Source: Kineosporia mesophila (GTDB lineage: Bacteria; Actinomycetota; Actinomycetes; Actinomycetales; Kineosporiaceae). From it: a stretch of 64,000 nt of DNA. The notes under the pieces were generated by a model. The model saw only the letters and a list, made by a program, of their open reading frames with translations. It ran no database searches and was not told the DNA's origin. Location: the NCBI RefSeq assembly GCF_021129235.1, contig NZ_JAJOMA010000014.1, positions 124,001 through 188,000 of the forward strand, written 5' to 3'. This document shows positions 53,601-62,227 of this stretch, piece after piece. The translations under genes and the position numbers were made by a program. How positions within the stretch are numbered: position 1 is the first letter of the stretch; every line of letters begins with the position of its first letter.

Positions 53601-53638
53601 GGGGCGCGGCACCTGGTTCCGGCGCCGCACCCCTCACC
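53596..53638. terminator. Bidirectional terminator overlapping the WYL stop
   Basis: GGTGAGGGGCGCGGC and GCCGCACCCCTCACC (one mismatch) around a 13-base loop; the left arm contains the WYL-gene TGA. Same arm core as at 50497. Confidence 0.75.
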
Positions 53639-53649
53639 GCATCGACCGG

Positions 53650-54636
53650 TCAGCCGCCGTTGGACTGCCGGACCCCCCGGTCGCGGGCCCGGAAGGTGTA
53701 CACGAACCCACCGGACGGACCGCTGACGGTGACGTACGCGTCTTTCGTTCCCGGTCGGATCGCCAGGTTCGTGGCCGAGTAGTCGCCGTCGTCGGGCACC
53801 GGCAGGTCGATCGTGTCGAGGTGGTCGCCGTTGCGGCCGAACACCATGACCCGGGCCTGACGGTGGAACATCTGGTAGACGTTCCCCGACGCGTCCACCG
53901 CGTTCGAGTCGACCTGGGCGAGCCCCGCGTCCACCCGCACGGCCGGGTACTGCGTGGCGACGGCCTTCCCACCGACCGTGAGACCCAGCCGGTCGATGCG
54001 GTTCCCGGAGTACTCGCTGATCCAGAGGCCCTCGTACGTCGCGTCGAACGAGACGCCGTTGGGGGCGGGCAGTTCGTCCGCGAGCACGGTGGCCTCCTGG
54101 CCGTCGCGGTCGATCCGCACGATGCGGCCCTGGTCCGGCCCGCCCGGCTCGTCGTGGCCGGTGGTGTCGCTGACGTAGAGGTTGCCCTCCGGGTCGAACG
54201 TCAGGTCGTCGGGCTTCATCACGGCGCCGTCGACCTGGCCGGTGAAGAACACCCGCGGGTCATCGCCGTCCAGGCTGATGCTGTCGATCGCTCCGGCCGC
54301 GAAGTCGGTCAGGTACAGGCGGCCGTCGTACGGGCTGATCTGGGCCGAGGTCCAGGCGCTGCTCGCATCGGTGAGGAATCCCTTCACCGAGCGCTTCCTC
54401 ACGTCGATCGTCAGCACCTTGGGCTCACCGGCGGGCGCGGTGACGTCCACCACGAGCAGCGAGCCGTCGGGGGTGAACACCGGCCCCTCCAGCAAGGTCA
54501 TGCCGGTGGCCTCGTGCACGTCGCTGACCTTGAGCAGTCGCCGTCCGTCCGGGTCAGCTCCGGCCGCGACCTCGGAACCGCAACCGCTCAGTACCAGAAC
54601 GGCCACCATTCCCAGGGCCGGCCATCCCCGGCTCAT
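53650..54636 (-). CDS. SMP-30/gluconolactonase-like lipoprotein
   Basis: 328 aa six-bladed beta-propeller. A lipoprotein signal ends in VLSGC (Cys19), so it is attached outside the membrane. Family segments: GMTLLEGPVFTPDGSLLVVDV, LTDFAAGAIDSI, KPDDLTFDPEGNLYVSDTTG and LPAPNGVSFDATYEGLWISE, with Asp/Asn/Glu residues in the usual metal-site positions. ATG overlaps the Baeyer-Villiger monooxygenase stop by 4 bases. A lactonase acting after a Baeyer-Villiger enzyme would make chemical sense, but the export signal puts them in different compartments. Confidence 0.82.
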   Translation of the reverse strand: MSRGWPALGMVAVLVLSGCGSEVAAGADPDGRRLLKVSDVHEATGMTLLEGPVFTPDGSLLVVDVTAPAGEPKVLTIDVRKRSVKGFLTDASSAWTSAQISPYDGRLYLTDFAAGAIDSISLDGDDPRVFFTGQVDGAVMKPDDLTFDPEGNLYVSDTTGHDEPGGPDQGRIVRIDRDGQEATVLADELPAPNGVSFDATYEGLWISEYSGNRIDRLGLTVGGKAVATQYPAVRVDAGLAQVDSNAVDASGNVYQMFHRQARVMVFGRNGDHLDTIDLPVPDDGDYSATNLAIRPGTKDAYVTVSGPSGGFVYTFRARDRGVRQSNGG

Positions 54637-56462
54637 CGGGTCCCGCTCTGCGCGGACGGCACCAGCACGTCATCGAGATGCTCGGCCCGCCATTCGCGCA
54701 GCAGCCGGTGAAAGGCGACCGGTCCAGGTGAATAGGTCCGGGCCGCAACCGTTCTGCCCTCAGCGTTGTAGTAGCCGGGGGTGCACTCGGCCTGGAAGGC
54801 CGTGGTGTCCGCCGAGACCTCCTCGATGGTCCGCACCCACGCCACCGCGTCGTCCGTCCGCGGTTCCACGCACCGGGCCCCGGTCTCGGCCGCCCGGGCC
54901 ACCACCGCACCGATGTGATCGGCCTGTTCCTGCAGGATGTGCACGAAGTTGACCGCATTCGCGTTCTGCATCGACCCGAGCAGGAACAGGTTCGGGTAAC
55001 CCGGGCTGTAGAGGCCGTGCAGGGTCTGCGGCCCGTGCTCGCGCCAGGTGTCCAGCAGCGCGCGGCCCCCACGCCCGATCACCGGCAGCGCCCCGGTGAC
55101 GACCCCGGACCGGCCCACGTCGAACCCGGTGGCGAAGATGACGCAGTCGACGGGGTACTCGTCCTCCCCCACCACCACGCCGGTCTCCGTCATCCGGGTG
55201 ATGCCCCCGGTGTCGGCCGTGTCGACGAGGGTCACGGTGGGCCGGTTGAAGGTGGGCAGGTACTCGTCGCTGAAACCGGGCCGCTTGCACATGTACCGGT
55301 ACCAGGGCTTGAGCTTCTCGGCCGCCGCGGGGTCGCTCACCACCTCGTCCACCCGGGCCCGGATCTCGTTCATCGCCCGCGCGTCCAGCATCTCGTCCGT
55401 CAACTGGCGCTCGGGTTCGGGCACCGAGGTGTCCACGACACCGGCGAGGTAGGTCCGCTGCAGGCGGGCCGTCCTCGTCCACCCGTCCTGGATCAGGTCC
55501 TCGTCCACCGGCTCCCCGGTGACCGCGGCCAGGAAGTTGTTCATCCGGTCGCGCTGCCACCCGGGTTTCAGCGACGCCGGCCAGTTCTCGGCGAGCGGGC
55601 GGTTGTCCCGCACCCCCACGGTGGAGGGGGTGCGCTGGAAGACGTAGAGGTGCTGGGCGTCTCGGCCCACGTGCGGCACCACCTGGAGACCGGTCGCCCC
55701 GGTGCCGATCACGGCCACCCGCTTGTCGTTCAGCCCGGTCAGGCCGCCCTCGGCCGTGCCCCCGGTGTAGGCGTAGTCCCAGCGGCTGGTGTGGAAGGTG
55801 TTCCCGCGGAACGTGTCGATGCCGGGAATGCCGGGGAGTTTCGGCTGGGTCAGGGTGCCTTGGGAGACGACGACGTACCGGGCCCGCACCACGTCGCCGC
55901 GATCGGTCCCGGCCACCCACTCGTCGTTCTCCTCGTCCCAGGTCAGCGCGGTCACCCGGGTCTGGAACAGGGCGTGCTCGTAGAGCCGGTAGTGCTCGGC
56001 GATCGCCACCGCATGGCGTCGGATCTCCTCACCGGGCGCGTACCGCCGGGTCGGCACCGTGCCGACCTCTTCCAGCAGCGGCATGTAGACGGAAGCCTCG
56101 ATGTCGCAATGGATCCCGGGATACCGGTTCCAGTACCAGGTACCGCCGACGTCACCCGCCTCGTCCGTCAGGCGGATCCGTTCCAGCCCCGTCTCCCGCA
56201 ACCGGGCCCCGGTCAGGAGGCCCCCGAAACCCGCGCCGACCACCAGGGCGTCCACCCGGTCGTCCACCGGTCTGCGCTCGATCGTCGGCGTATAAGGGTC
56301 TTTCGCGTAGTACCCGTACTTCCCCGTCGCCGATCGGTACTGGGCCACGCCTTCCGCTCTCAGGCGACGATCACGTTCGTGCGCGTACTTGGCCCGCAGT
56401 CTTTCGAGTTCCCGTACCTCGATGTCCACTGCCCCGATGTCGATGCCAGCCGCAGAAGCCAC
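54633..56462 (-). CDS. Baeyer-Villiger-type flavin monooxygenase
   Basis: About 609 aa FAD/NADPH enzyme that inserts oxygen next to a ketone. FAD motif VVGAGFGG at 75-82, the BVMO fingerprint FRGNTFHTSRW at 218-228 (consensus FxGxxxHTxxW), NADPH motif IGTGATG at 252-258 and the ATGFD C-terminal motif. GTG 56462 is used because GAGG is 6 bases upstream; the longer frame would run through the MarR operator. The long N-terminus (about 70 residues before FAD motif) matches phenylacetone/cyclopentadecanone-type enzymes. Divergent from a MarR gene. Confidence 0.9.
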   Translation of the reverse strand: MASAAGIDIGAVDIEVRELERLRAKYAHERDRRLRAEGVAQYRSATGKYGYYAKDPYTPTIERRPVDDRVDALVVGAGFGGLLTGARLRETGLERIRLTDEAGDVGGTWYWNRYPGIHCDIEASVYMPLLEEVGTVPTRRYAPGEEIRRHAVAIAEHYRLYEHALFQTRVTALTWDEENDEWVAGTDRGDVVRARYVVVSQGTLTQPKLPGIPGIDTFRGNTFHTSRWDYAYTGGTAEGGLTGLNDKRVAVIGTGATGLQVVPHVGRDAQHLYVFQRTPSTVGVRDNRPLAENWPASLKPGWQRDRMNNFLAAVTGEPVDEDLIQDGWTRTARLQRTYLAGVVDTSVPEPERQLTDEMLDARAMNEIRARVDEVVSDPAAAEKLKPWYRYMCKRPGFSDEYLPTFNRPTVTLVDTADTGGITRMTETGVVVGEDEYPVDCVIFATGFDVGRSGVVTGALPVIGRGGRALLDTWREHGPQTLHGLYSPGYPNLFLLGSMQNANAVNFVHILQEQADHIGAVVARAAETGARCVEPRTDDAVAWVRTIEEVSADTTAFQAECTPGYYNAEGRTVAARTYSPGPVAFHRLLREWRAEHLDDVLVPSAQSGTR

Positions 56463-56534
56463 GCAGGTCCTCAATCCCGACACGCCAGGCCTTCCGCCCG
56501 GCACGTCGTTGCTCGATACCGTCGGTCGCCAAAA

Positions 56535-56553
56535 GGTTAGCATCGCCCTAACC
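56535..56553. promoter_or_regulatory. Candidate MarR operator GGTTAG-N7-CTAACC
   Basis: Perfect 6-base inverted repeat midway between the divergent monooxygenase and MarR genes, overlapping an AT-rich stretch suited to both promoters. Confidence 0.6.
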
Positions 56554-56581
56554 ATTTGCCACTGGTTGCATACTGACGTCC

Positions 56582-57034
56582 GTGAACGGCGAGGAAGAAC
56601 GCGATCGGCTGCTCCAGGCGCTCGGGGAGGCCCGGGTGGCGATGGAGAACTCCCTCCTGCCCGGCACCATGCGCCCGCTGCTCGACACCGACATGACGTT
56701 CGCGCAGCTCAAGGTGCTCACCATGCTGGCGACCACACCCGGCGGCCTGACCGTGCGGGGCCTGGCCGACAGCTTCGGGGTGTCCATGGCCTCGATGTCG
56801 ACCATGATCGACCGGCTGGTAGCCCAGGGGGCCGCGCAGCGCGACGTGGACAGTTCCGACAGCCGGGTGCGCCGTATCCACGTCACCCCGCTCGGGCGCG
56901 ACGCGCTGCACCGGATCGTCAGTGCCCGACCGGAGTTCGACGACCAGACTCTGCAATACCTGTCATTGGACGACCTGCGTGCGCTCACCCAGGGAATGCA
57001 GGCGGTGGCCCGGGTCTTCGCGGCTAGAGAGTGA
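56582..57034 (+). CDS. MarR family regulator
   Basis: 150 aa winged-helix dimer. FAQLKVLTMLATTPGGLTVRGLADSFGVSMASMSTMIDRLVAQG is the DNA-binding region (given in parts), with the D-x-R wing in SSDSRVRRIHVTPLGR. GTG start at 56582. It diverges from the monooxygenase gene, which it likely represses until a ketone or phenolic ligand binds. Its end overlaps the convergent reductase gene by 11 bases. Confidence 0.9.
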   Translation: MNGEEERDRLLQALGEARVAMENSLLPGTMRPLLDTDMTFAQLKVLTMLATTPGGLTVRGLADSFGVSMASMSTMIDRLVAQGAAQRDVDSSDSRVRRIHVTPLGRDALHRIVSARPEFDDQTLQYLSLDDLRALTQGMQAVARVFAARE

Positions 57035-58121
57035 CCACGAGCTTGGTCGCGGAGACGCCCTTGCGCTGCCGATCCATCGCGTGCTGCAGATCGTCCAGAG
57101 AGCTGCCGGCAACGGACGCGGGTGGGAACGGCCGGTAGCGGCCCTCCGCGAGCGCGTCGGGCAGGAAGTCCCGGAAGATCGCGGGGGCCACCTCGTTCTT
57201 CTTCAGGTCCGACCCGATGACGAACTTCAGCCGCACCCCGCGCCGCCAGGCCGCCCACTGCCAGCTGACCATGCCGCCGATCATCCCGGTCGCCGCGCGG
57301 GGCAGGGAGAAACCGTTCTCGAACGTCACGGGGGCCGTGGCCATGGACACGAGACGGTTGCCGCGGCACTGCCCGGCGATGCGGATGCAGGCCGGCGTCG
57401 ATCCGGGCCCGACCGCCAGGGCCCCGGCGAACTCACGGCCGGCGAAGGCCTCGACGATGTCCGCCTCGACCGTCGGGCTGCGGTAGTCGAACACCCGGGC
57501 CGCGCCCAGGTCCCTCAGCCGGTCGGCGTTGTGTGGTGAGGCGGTGGTGATCACCTCGTACCCGGCGGCCACGGCCAGCTGGATCGCGTTGGCGCCCACG
57601 CTCGTGGAGCCGCCCCAGACCAGCACCGTCTTACCCGAGGGCGGCGGCGTGGCGGTCGGGTGCGGCAGGGCCAGGTGGTCTTTCTGGAAGAGCGCGCAGG
57701 CCGCGGTGGAGAGCCCCAGGGGCAGCACCGCGGCGTCGGTGTAGGACAGGTCCGGCGGCAGTGGACTGGCCAGCCGCTCCTCGGCCACCGTGTACTCCTG
57801 GAACGCGCCCTGAGCGGCGCTGTCGGCGTCCTTGTCGGTACCGACCGACAGGGCCAGCACCCGGTCACCGGGCTGGAAGCGGGTCACGTCGGCCCCCACC
57901 TCGACCACCTCGCCCGCCAGGTCGGCGCCGAGCACGGCCGGGTAGGTGAGCCAGGTGTAGGCCACCCGGCCGGCCACCTGGATGACCCAGTCCAGCGGGT
58001 TGAGGGCGACGGCGTGATTGCGGACGACGATCTGCCCCGGTCCGGGAGTGGTGTAGGACGCGGGTCCGACCTGGAGAGGACGGTTGCGGGCGGGGATCCA
58101 GGCGGCGCGGTGGGACGGCAT
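57024..58121 (-). CDS. Medium-chain dehydrogenase/reductase, zinc-free (toxD/enoyl-reductase-like)
   Basis: 365 aa. GroES-like N-terminal with NPLDWVIQVAG and LGADLAGEVVEVGADVTRFQPGDRV; Rossmann motif WGGSTSVGANAIQLAVAAGYEVI. This combination is that of fungal/bacterial ToxD-like zinc-binding-domain proteins lacking zinc ligands. ATG 58121 follows GAGGAG by 5 bases. Diverges from a TetR gene with twin operators between them. Confidence 0.87.
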   Translation of the reverse strand: MPSHRAAWIPARNRPLQVGPASYTTPGPGQIVVRNHAVALNPLDWVIQVAGRVAYTWLTYPAVLGADLAGEVVEVGADVTRFQPGDRVLALSVGTDKDADSAAQGAFQEYTVAEERLASPLPPDLSYTDAAVLPLGLSTAACALFQKDHLALPHPTATPPPSGKTVLVWGGSTSVGANAIQLAVAAGYEVITTASPHNADRLRDLGAARVFDYRSPTVEADIVEAFAGREFAGALAVGPGSTPACIRIAGQCRGNRLVSMATAPVTFENGFSLPRAATGMIGGMVSWQWAAWRRGVRLKFVIGSDLKKNEVAPAIFRDFLPDALAEGRYRPFPPASVAGSSLDDLQHAMDRQRKGVSATKLVVTL

Positions 58122-58134
58122 GACGACTCCTCGT

Positions 58135-58153
58135 GATTGCACTTGGTGCAATC
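58135..58153. promoter_or_regulatory. TetR operator 1, GATTGCAC-N3-GTGCAATC
   Basis: Perfect 8-base arms, 14 bases upstream of the reductase start codon. Half sites recur at 58167. Confidence 0.7.
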
Positions 58154-58166
58154 AAGAATGGCATGT

Positions 58167-58185
58167 GACTGCACCAAGTGCAATC
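58167..58185. promoter_or_regulatory. TetR operator 2, GACTGCAC-N3-GTGCAATC
   Basis: Same half sites as operator 1 with one mismatch, 17 bases before the TetR start. The centre-to-centre distance is 32 bases, about three helix turns, so two dimers could bind on one face. Confidence 0.7.
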
Positions 58186-58201
58186 GCAGTAGGATCAGGC
58201 C

Positions 58202-58765
58202 ATGGCACGGTGGGAACCGGACGCTCGCGGGCGTCTGCAGCAGGCGGCCATGGATCTGTTCCAGGAACGCGGGTACGGCGAGGTGACGGTGGCGCAGATC
58301 GCCGACCGGGCCGGGCTGACCAAGCGCACGTTCTTCAACCACTTCGCCGACAAGCGCGAGGTCTTCTTCGCGAACGCCCAGATGTTCGAGGAGAGCGTGC
58401 TGGGCCATCTGGCGGCCGCCGACCCGGATCTGCGGCCGATCGACGCCGTCGTGCTGGCCCTCACCCACGCGGGGCTGGAGCTGGCGCCCTACTACGAGTT
58501 CGCCAAGGCCCGGATCGCCGTGCTCGCGGTCACCCCGGAACTCCAGGAGCGCGACCTGGTCAAGTCGGCCGGGATGGTGGTGTCGGTGGCTCAGGTGCTG
58601 GGTCGCCGCGGCGTTCCGGAACGCATCGCCACCTTCGCGGCCCAGGCCGCCCTGTCGATCTTTCCCGTCGCCGCGGCCGAGTGGATAGCCCACCCCACCG
58701 CCGACTTTCCGGCGCTGATGCAGAAGACACTGGCCGAGTTCCGCGAATCCCTGGCCGGTGCTTAG
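58202..58765 (+). CDS. TetR family regulator
   Basis: 187 aa. DNA-binding domain LQQAAMDLFQERGYGEVTVAQIA, DRAGLTKRTFFNHFADKREV at about 12-60. C-terminal domain helical with no known ligand. Divergent from the reductase, most likely its autoregulated repressor through the GTGCAATC sites. Confidence 0.9.
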   Translation: MARWEPDARGRLQQAAMDLFQERGYGEVTVAQIADRAGLTKRTFFNHFADKREVFFANAQMFEESVLGHLAAADPDLRPIDAVVLALTHAGLELAPYYEFAKARIAVLAVTPELQERDLVKSAGMVVSVAQVLGRRGVPERIATFAAQAALSIFPVAAAEWIAHPTADFPALMQKTLAEFRESLAGA

Positions 58766-58809
58766 TGCAGTGGCCACGGACGTTCGCCACCCGTCCCCTG
58801 CACTCCTCC

Positions 58810-58859
58810 GTTCGTGATCAGGCAGAACCTCCCCGGGAAGGTTCTGCCTGATCATGAAC
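58810..58859. terminator. 50-base palindrome, TGATCA family
   Basis: 25-base arms (GTTCGTGATCAGGCAGAACC...) with two or three mismatches and no loop, after the TetR stop. Its right arm includes the ATG assigned to the DUF2332 gene. Confidence 0.65.
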
Positions 58860-59996
58860 AAGAAGGGGGCCGGCCTTCCCGGTCATCGCGCCCGGACCCT
58901 TGCCGAGGTCTACCGGGCCTTCGGTGAGGACGACGCCACCTCGCCGCTGTACCGCCGCATCGCCCTGGCCCTGAGCTCGTCGGGCGAGGCACTGCGCGCG
59001 ATCGAGCAGGCACCCGCGCGCCGACGGCAGCCCGCGCTGATCCTGGCCGCGCTCCACGACCTCGCACTCTCCGGACAGGCCCCGGAACTGGCCGGGATCT
59101 ACGCCGCCCCAGTCGGCCGTGCTGGTCCGGAAAGCCTTCCCGGCCAACCCGATCAGGTCGCCGTCGATACCCTGCTGCGTCACACCGCCGCGGTCGCCGC
59201 CATCGCTGCCGCCCGGCGGGTCCGGACCCTCGAGACCGCCCGCTGCGCCGTGCTCCACCCGGCCGTGGCCGAGGCGGCCCACCGAGCCGGCGCCCCGTCA
59301 GTGGCACTGATCGATGTGGACTGCTCGACGGGCCTGAATCTCCAGGTCGATCGGTGCGGCATCACCTACGACAACGGTCAGGTCCGCGGCGATCCCCTCT
59401 CGCCGGTGCAGCTTTCGAGCCGCATCGTGGGCGACCGCCCCCTCCCCGAACGCGTCTTCCCCGAGGTGGTCACCCGGATCGGCATCGACCCCGATCCCCT
59501 CGACCTCCCCGCCGACACCGACAGCCGCTCCGCCACCCGCTCCGACACCCGCTCCGCCACCGACGACGCCCGATGGCTGCACGCCTGCCTGGCCCCCGAC
59601 CGACCCGACCAGGCCACCGCCCTCCAGGCCCAGCTGACCCTGACCGCCCGCACGACACCGCATGTCCTTCGGGGTGACGCCCTCGACCTGCTCCCCGACG
59701 CCCTCGCCCAGGTGCCCACCGGCGTCCTCCCGATCGTCACCACCACCTGGGCCCTGTCCCGTCAACGGCCGCAGAAGCGCCACCGTCTCCTGAAGCACCT
59801 CGAAGTGGCCGGGCGCCCGGTGGCCTGGGTGTCCGCGGAAGGGGTCGGCGTGGCCCCGGGCATCCCGGCCTTCGGCGACCGGCCCGCCTCCGGCCACAGC
59901 ATCATCGGGCTGGCGCTGTTCGGCTCGTCCCCGCACCGGGAGGCCCTGGGCCGCTGCTGGTCCCGGGGACGTCTGCTCTCCTGGACAGCCGGCTAG
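58854..59996 (+). CDS. DUF2332 family protein
   Basis: 380 aa. The start resembles the family: TLAEVYRAFGEDDATSPLYRRIALALSSSGEALRAI, followed by PALILAALHDLAL, a Rossmann-like SVALIDVDCSTGLNLQVDRCGITY and VLPIVTTTWALSR. Function unknown; the fold looks methyltransferase-like, though the SAM motif is degenerate. The ATG sits within a palindrome arm without a ribosome site, so either the mRNA is leaderless or the start is further in (for example TTG at 58902). A Thr/Arg/Asp-rich low-complexity insert (SDTRSATD repeats) lies near 221-235. Convergent 4-base overlap with the kinase-like gene. Confidence 0.75.
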   Translation: MNKKGAGLPGHRARTLAEVYRAFGEDDATSPLYRRIALALSSSGEALRAIEQAPARRRQPALILAALHDLALSGQAPELAGIYAAPVGRAGPESLPGQPDQVAVDTLLRHTAAVAAIAAARRVRTLETARCAVLHPAVAEAAHRAGAPSVALIDVDCSTGLNLQVDRCGITYDNGQVRGDPLSPVQLSSRIVGDRPLPERVFPEVVTRIGIDPDPLDLPADTDSRSATRSDTRSATDDARWLHACLAPDRPDQATALQAQLTLTARTTPHVLRGDALDLLPDALAQVPTGVLPIVTTTWALSRQRPQKRHRLLKHLEVAGRPVAWVSAEGVGVAPGIPAFGDRPASGHSIIGLALFGSSPHREALGRCWSRGRLLSWTAG

Positions 59997-60967
59997 CCCA
60001 TGAGTTCCACCAGCCGCTCGCGGCACCAGTCGTACTGCGTCGTGGTGGTGTGCCCGCGGTAGCTCGTCTCGATGATCATGATGAGCACCAGGTACAGGCT
60101 GTACAGCCAGCGCCGCTGCCGCTCGTCGTCGGTGAGATCGCCCCACCCGTAACCGCGCAGGAAGGCCGCCGGGTCACCGAAGACCCCCGGCAGGTCCAGC
60201 CCGACGAAACCGGCCTCGATCAGCGGGTCCCCGTAGAAGGCCCGCTCGTGGTCGATGACGCTGACGATCTTCCCGTCACGCACCATCGCGTTGTTGGGGA
60301 ACAGGTCCCATTCCACGAAGCGCGGTTCGGTCACCGCGTCGAGGGTGCCGGCCCGGGCCGCGACCGCCTCGCGCACCACGTCGTACCCGTACCCCAGATC
60401 AACATCGCGGCGCTCGCCGTCACCCAGCACACCCTCGAGCAGATCGGTGAAACAGGCCCGCCAGGTGGAGTGCCCCGGCCCCTCCAGCGCCCCGAACCAG
60501 GGCCCCCGCACCTCGTTGAGCTCACGGTTGAGCGCGCCCACCGCCTCCCGGTAGGCGTTCTCGTGCTCCGGCGACAGCCTTCCCTCCTGCCGCAGGATGC
60601 CGAAGTTGTCGGCGTCCACGTAGGACATGAAGAAGTAGTCAGCGTCGCACAGTTCGTGGCTACGATCGGCGAAGTCGACCGTCGGCACCGGCACCTCGGT
60701 CTTGTCCCGGATCAGCTGCAGCGCCGCCAGTTCCGTGGCCATGGCCTCCTTCTCGTAGCTCATCACCTCGATGTGCGGCGGCGGCGCGATCTTCAGCACC
60801 ACCGACCGCCCGTCGACGAGCCGGATCAGATAGACCACGTTGAACCACCCGTGTCCCAGCTCCTGGACCCAGCCGTCCCCCGCGGGCACCAGCCCGTCCC
60901 CGTAGGCGCGGGCCGTCAGGGCCCGCAGCGTCGCCGGCGACTGCCGGTTCTTCGTGATGCTCTCCAC
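59993..60967 (-). CDS. Aminoglycoside phosphotransferase-family kinase-like protein
   Basis: 324 aa protein-kinase-like fold. N-lobe: GHGWFNVVYLIRLVDGRSVVLKIAP with the ATP-site Lys; catalytic loop FVEWDLFPNN, where the usual HxDxxxxN has Glu in place of His but keeps Asp and Asn; then VSVIDHERAFYGDPLIEAG, with the metal-binding Asp. A subset of actinobacterial APH-like proteins shares this EWDL form. Substrate unknown; resistance is not implied. Confidence 0.8.
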   Translation of the reverse strand: MESITKNRQSPATLRALTARAYGDGLVPAGDGWVQELGHGWFNVVYLIRLVDGRSVVLKIAPPPHIEVMSYEKEAMATELAALQLIRDKTEVPVPTVDFADRSHELCDADYFFMSYVDADNFGILRQEGRLSPEHENAYREAVGALNRELNEVRGPWFGALEGPGHSTWRACFTDLLEGVLGDGERRDVDLGYGYDVVREAVAARAGTLDAVTEPRFVEWDLFPNNAMVRDGKIVSVIDHERAFYGDPLIEAGFVGLDLPGVFGDPAAFLRGYGWGDLTDDERQRRWLYSLYLVLIMIIETSYRGHTTTTQYDWCRERLVELMG

Positions 60968-61012
60968 CAGATCTCCACCTCTCCGTTCCGGTTCTCCCCG
61001 GAAGACCCGCTG

Positions 61013-62227
61013 TCAGACCACCGACCGGATCCGCACCACCAGCACCGATCCCAGCACGCTGACCAGGGCCGCCAGCAGGTACAGGCCGGTGTAGCCGAGG
61101 CCCAGGCCCAGCACACCCGCCGCCAGGACCGGGGCGAGCACCTGGGGCAGGGCCGTGGCGATGTTGATGACGCCGAGGTCCCGGGCGCGGTCGTCGGCGG
61201 TGGGCAGCACCTGGGTCACGAGGGCGAAATCTACCGCGGTGTAGGCACCGAAGCCGATGCCCAGCACGACCGCTCCCACCCAGACCGCCGGCCGGGTCGG
61301 GCCCAGCGTCGGGGCCAGGGCGAACAGCAGCAGCGCGGCCGCCGTGATCAGGCCCGACCAGATCACGAAGACCTGGCGCCGTCCGGCCCGGTCCGACCAG
61401 TACCCACTCACGAACGCCGTCACCACCGTGCACAGACCGTAGGCCGCGGTCAGGGCGAAAACCGTTCCGTCGGCCTCGTCGTCGGACAGGCCCACGGCAT
61501 CCTTCAGGTAGTACAGGAGGTAGAGGATGAGCAGGGCGTTGCCGAGGTTCATCAGGAACCGGGTGATCCAGGCCCAGGCGAAATCCGGGTGCCGGCGCGG
61601 TGACACCCAGAAGTCCCGCAGAGCCAGGGGTGGACGTTCCTCCCGCCCGACGGCCCGGTCGCGCGGGTTGAGCGCGTAGGGAGTGGTGGTCACGACGAGA
61701 ACCCCGGCCAGGGCCAGGTATCCGGCGGTGGTACTGCCGGCGGCGGCCGCGATCCCGGTCCCGGCCACGACGCCGAGGGTCTGGGCGACGGCGAGTGCTC
61801 CCCCGACGCCTCCGCGCTCGCCGGCCGGCACCTGGTCGGGCACGGTCGCGGTGATCGCGGCGAGCATGGCGTTGAGGGCGGCCTGGGCCAGGGCCCAGGC
61901 GAGGGTCATCTCCAGGATCGAGCCGGCTCCCGACAGCAGCAGCATCGCGACGACCCCGCCCGCGGCGCCACCGAGCACCCAGGGCAGGCGGCGCCCCCGG
62001 CTCAGGGTGGTGCGGTCGGAGAAGGCGCCCCAGATCGGGTTGAGCACGGTCGACACGGCGGCGCCGACCCCCGTCACCAGGGAGAGCGCCGCCTCCTTGT
62101 GTCCGGGCGCGAGTGCCTGAGCCTGTTCGGCCAGCAGCACCTGGATCGGGCCGAACAGGCCGGACCACATGCCGATGCTGACCAGCACCAGCCCCGCCAC
62201 CCAGGAGCGGGGAACCTCTCGGCTCAC
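61013..62227 (-). CDS. GPH/MFS-type sugar transporter
   Basis: 404 aa with 12 predicted helices. NPIWGAFSDRTTLSRGRRLPWVLGG is the glycoside-pentoside-hexuronide/MFS loop 2-3 (D-R-x-x-S-x-x-G-R-R), and the second half has SGYWSDRAGRRQVF. GTG 62227 overlaps the GH1 remnant's stop (GTGA). Presumably imported a beta-glucoside for the now-deleted beta-glucosidase. The N-terminal extension available upstream is overlap only. Confidence 0.85.
   Translation of the reverse strand: MSREVPRSWVAGLVLVSIGMWSGLFGPIQVLLAEQAQALAPGHKEAALSLVTGVGAAVSTVLNPIWGAFSDRTTLSRGRRLPWVLGGAAGGVVAMLLLSGAGSILEMTLAWALAQAALNAMLAAITATVPDQVPAGERGGVGGALAVAQTLGVVAGTGIAAAAGSTTAGYLALAGVLVVTTTPYALNPRDRAVGREERPPLALRDFWVSPRRHPDFAWAWITRFLMNLGNALLILYLLYYLKDAVGLSDDEADGTVFALTAAYGLCTVVTAFVSGYWSDRAGRRQVFVIWSGLITAAALLLFALAPTLGPTRPAVWVGAVVLGIGFGAYTAVDFALVTQVLPTADDRARDLGVINIATALPQVLAPVLAAGVLGLGLGYTGLYLLAALVSVLGSVLVVRIRSVV

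Noticed and set aside
58854-59996. Reading the DUF2332 gene as a methyltransferase.
   Set aside because: The glycine-rich SAM loop is degenerate and no catalytic residues can be assigned, so no enzymatic function is claimed.
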